A DNA stretch of 64,000 nt from Methylobacterium bullatum (GTDB lineage: Bacteria; Pseudomonadota; Alphaproteobacteria; Rhizobiales; Beijerinckiaceae). The DNA lies in NCBI GenBank assembly GCA_902712845.1, contig LR743504.1, positions 222,001 through 286,000 of the forward strand, given 5' to 3'. Made by a program: the position numbers and the translations under genes. The stretch's first letter is position 1. The number at the start of each line of letters is the position of its first letter. Below the pieces are notes generated by a model. It ran no database searches. It saw only the letters and a program-made list of their open reading frames with translations, and was not told where the DNA came from. Below are positions 63,257 to 64,000 of this stretch, one piece after another.

Positions 63257-64000
63257 ATGCCCGAGGCCTTCATCTACGATCACGTCCGCACGCCGCGCGG
63301 CCGCGGCAAGCCGGACGGCGCCCTGCACGAGGTGACGGCCCTGCGCCTCGCCGAGACGGCCCTGCGCGCCCTTAAGGAACGCAACGGGCTCGACACGCGG
63401 CAGGTGGACGACGTCATCCTCGGCTGCGTCGACCCCGTCGGCGAGGCCGGCGGCGACATCGCCCGCGCGGCGGCCCTGGTGGCCGATTACGGCGACCACG
63501 TGCCCGGCGTGCAGATCAACCGCTTCTGCGCCTCCGGCCTCGACGCAGTGAACTTCGCCGCCGCCCAGGTCATGGCCGGCCAGCACGACCTCACCATCGG
63601 CGGCGGCGTCGAATCCATGAGCCGCGTCGGCCTCGGCGCCTCGGGCGGGGCCTGGCCGGTGGACCCCGCCATCGCGATCAAGTCGTGGTTCATGCCCCAG
63701 GGCGTCTCGGCCGACCTCATCGCCACGAAATACGGCTTCTCCCGCGACGAGTGCGACGCCTACGCGGTCGAATCGCAGAAGCGCTCGGCCAAGTCCTGGG
63801 CCGACGGAATGTTCAGGAATTCCGTCGTGCCGGTGCGCGACGTCAACGGCATCACCCTGCTCGACACCGACGAGCACATGCGCCCCTCCACCGACATGCA
63901 GTCGCTGGCCGGGCTGAAGGCCTCCTTCGTCCAGATGGGGCAGATGGGCGGGTTCGACGCCGTGGCGATCGACGCGCATCCCGACGTGGAGACGGTGAAC
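63257..64000 (+). CDS. Acetyl-CoA C-acyltransferase (thiolase), 3' truncated by the window edge
   Basis: The first 248 residues of a thiolase, continuing past the window. It starts MPEAFIYDHVRTPRGRGKPDG. The nucleophilic cysteine is in NRFCASGLDAVN (about residue 92), followed by GGVESMSRVGLG. Thiolases cleave or condense beta-ketoacyl-CoA; with the acyl-CoA dehydrogenase upstream a beta-oxidation role is likely. The His and second Cys lie beyond the window. Confidence 0.9.
   Translation, partial: MPEAFIYDHVRTPRGRGKPDGALHEVTALRLAETALRALKERNGLDTRQVDDVILGCVDPVGEAGGDIARAAALVADYGDHVPGVQINRFCASGLDAVNFAAAQVMAGQHDLTIGGGVESMSRVGLGASGGAWPVDPAIAIKSWFMPQGVSADLIATKYGFSRDECDAYAVESQKRSAKSWADGMFRNSVVPVRDVNGITLLDTDEHMRPSTDMQSLAGLKASFVQMGQMGGFDAVAIDAHPDVETVN

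Overview
The window looks like chromosomal DNA of a high-GC Rhizobiales alphaproteobacterium, most likely Methylobacterium or Methylorubrum. This is inferred from codon use, gene content and intergenic palindromes of a kind common in that order; no rRNA or other taxonomic marker is present. I found no tRNA, rRNA, CRISPR array, prophage or plasmid backbone. One IS110-family insertion sequence (about 6.4-7.4 kb) is the only clear mobile gene.

Layout. 0-3.5 kb: 5-oxoprolinase subunits PxpB and PxpC, two small proteins and an RBBP9-type hydrolase. 3.4-6.4 kb: the YcjX/YcjF pair, with two near-identical 166-bp palindromic repeats between the genes. 6.4-11.4 kb: IS110 transposase, an exported unknown protein, SixA-type phosphatase, aldo/keto reductase and a MoxR AAA ATPase. 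11.5-18.9 kb: a DUF4160-DUF2442 pair with a 30-bp palindrome at its start, an unknown two-gene membrane operon, a KefB-like antiporter, the MoxR partner (a VWA protein) and a VOC protein. 18.9-29.8 kb: ferredoxin, an Hpt protein, a 2,730-residue membrane-anchored coiled-coil protein resembling the Rhizobiales growth-pole-ring protein GPR/RgsE, DUF1489 and a CheZ-like phosphatase. 30-35.5 kb: an MFS transporter and a four-gene Mla-type lipid transport locus. 35.5-40 kb: an RTX protein, an XRE-cupin regulator, ThiD and ThiE.

40-49.5 kb: a frameshifted gene, an acetyltransferase joined to an upstream reading frame, a NadQ-type regulator (Nudix-like plus winged helix), a MerR regulator divergent from a class IV aminotransferase, the de novo NAD operon nadA-nadB-nadC behind two palindromic operators, and an L,D-transpeptidase followed by a strong terminator. 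49.5-54.5 kb: a small membrane protein, an esterase, and the DNA-repair pair Lhr-like helicase plus PdeM; the helicase gene carries an in-frame palindromic repeat. 54.5-64 kb: a small helical protein, an FAD monooxygenase, DUF3429, a PodJ-like polarity protein with Sel1 repeats, an acyl-CoA dehydrogenase and the start of a thiolase.

Themes. NAD synthesis appears as a regulated unit (nadQ, operators, nadABC). Envelope and polar growth is represented by the GPR-like giant, the PodJ-like protein, the L,D-transpeptidase and the Mla transporter. Several families of imperfect palindromes have spread through gene spacers and, once, into a coding sequence.
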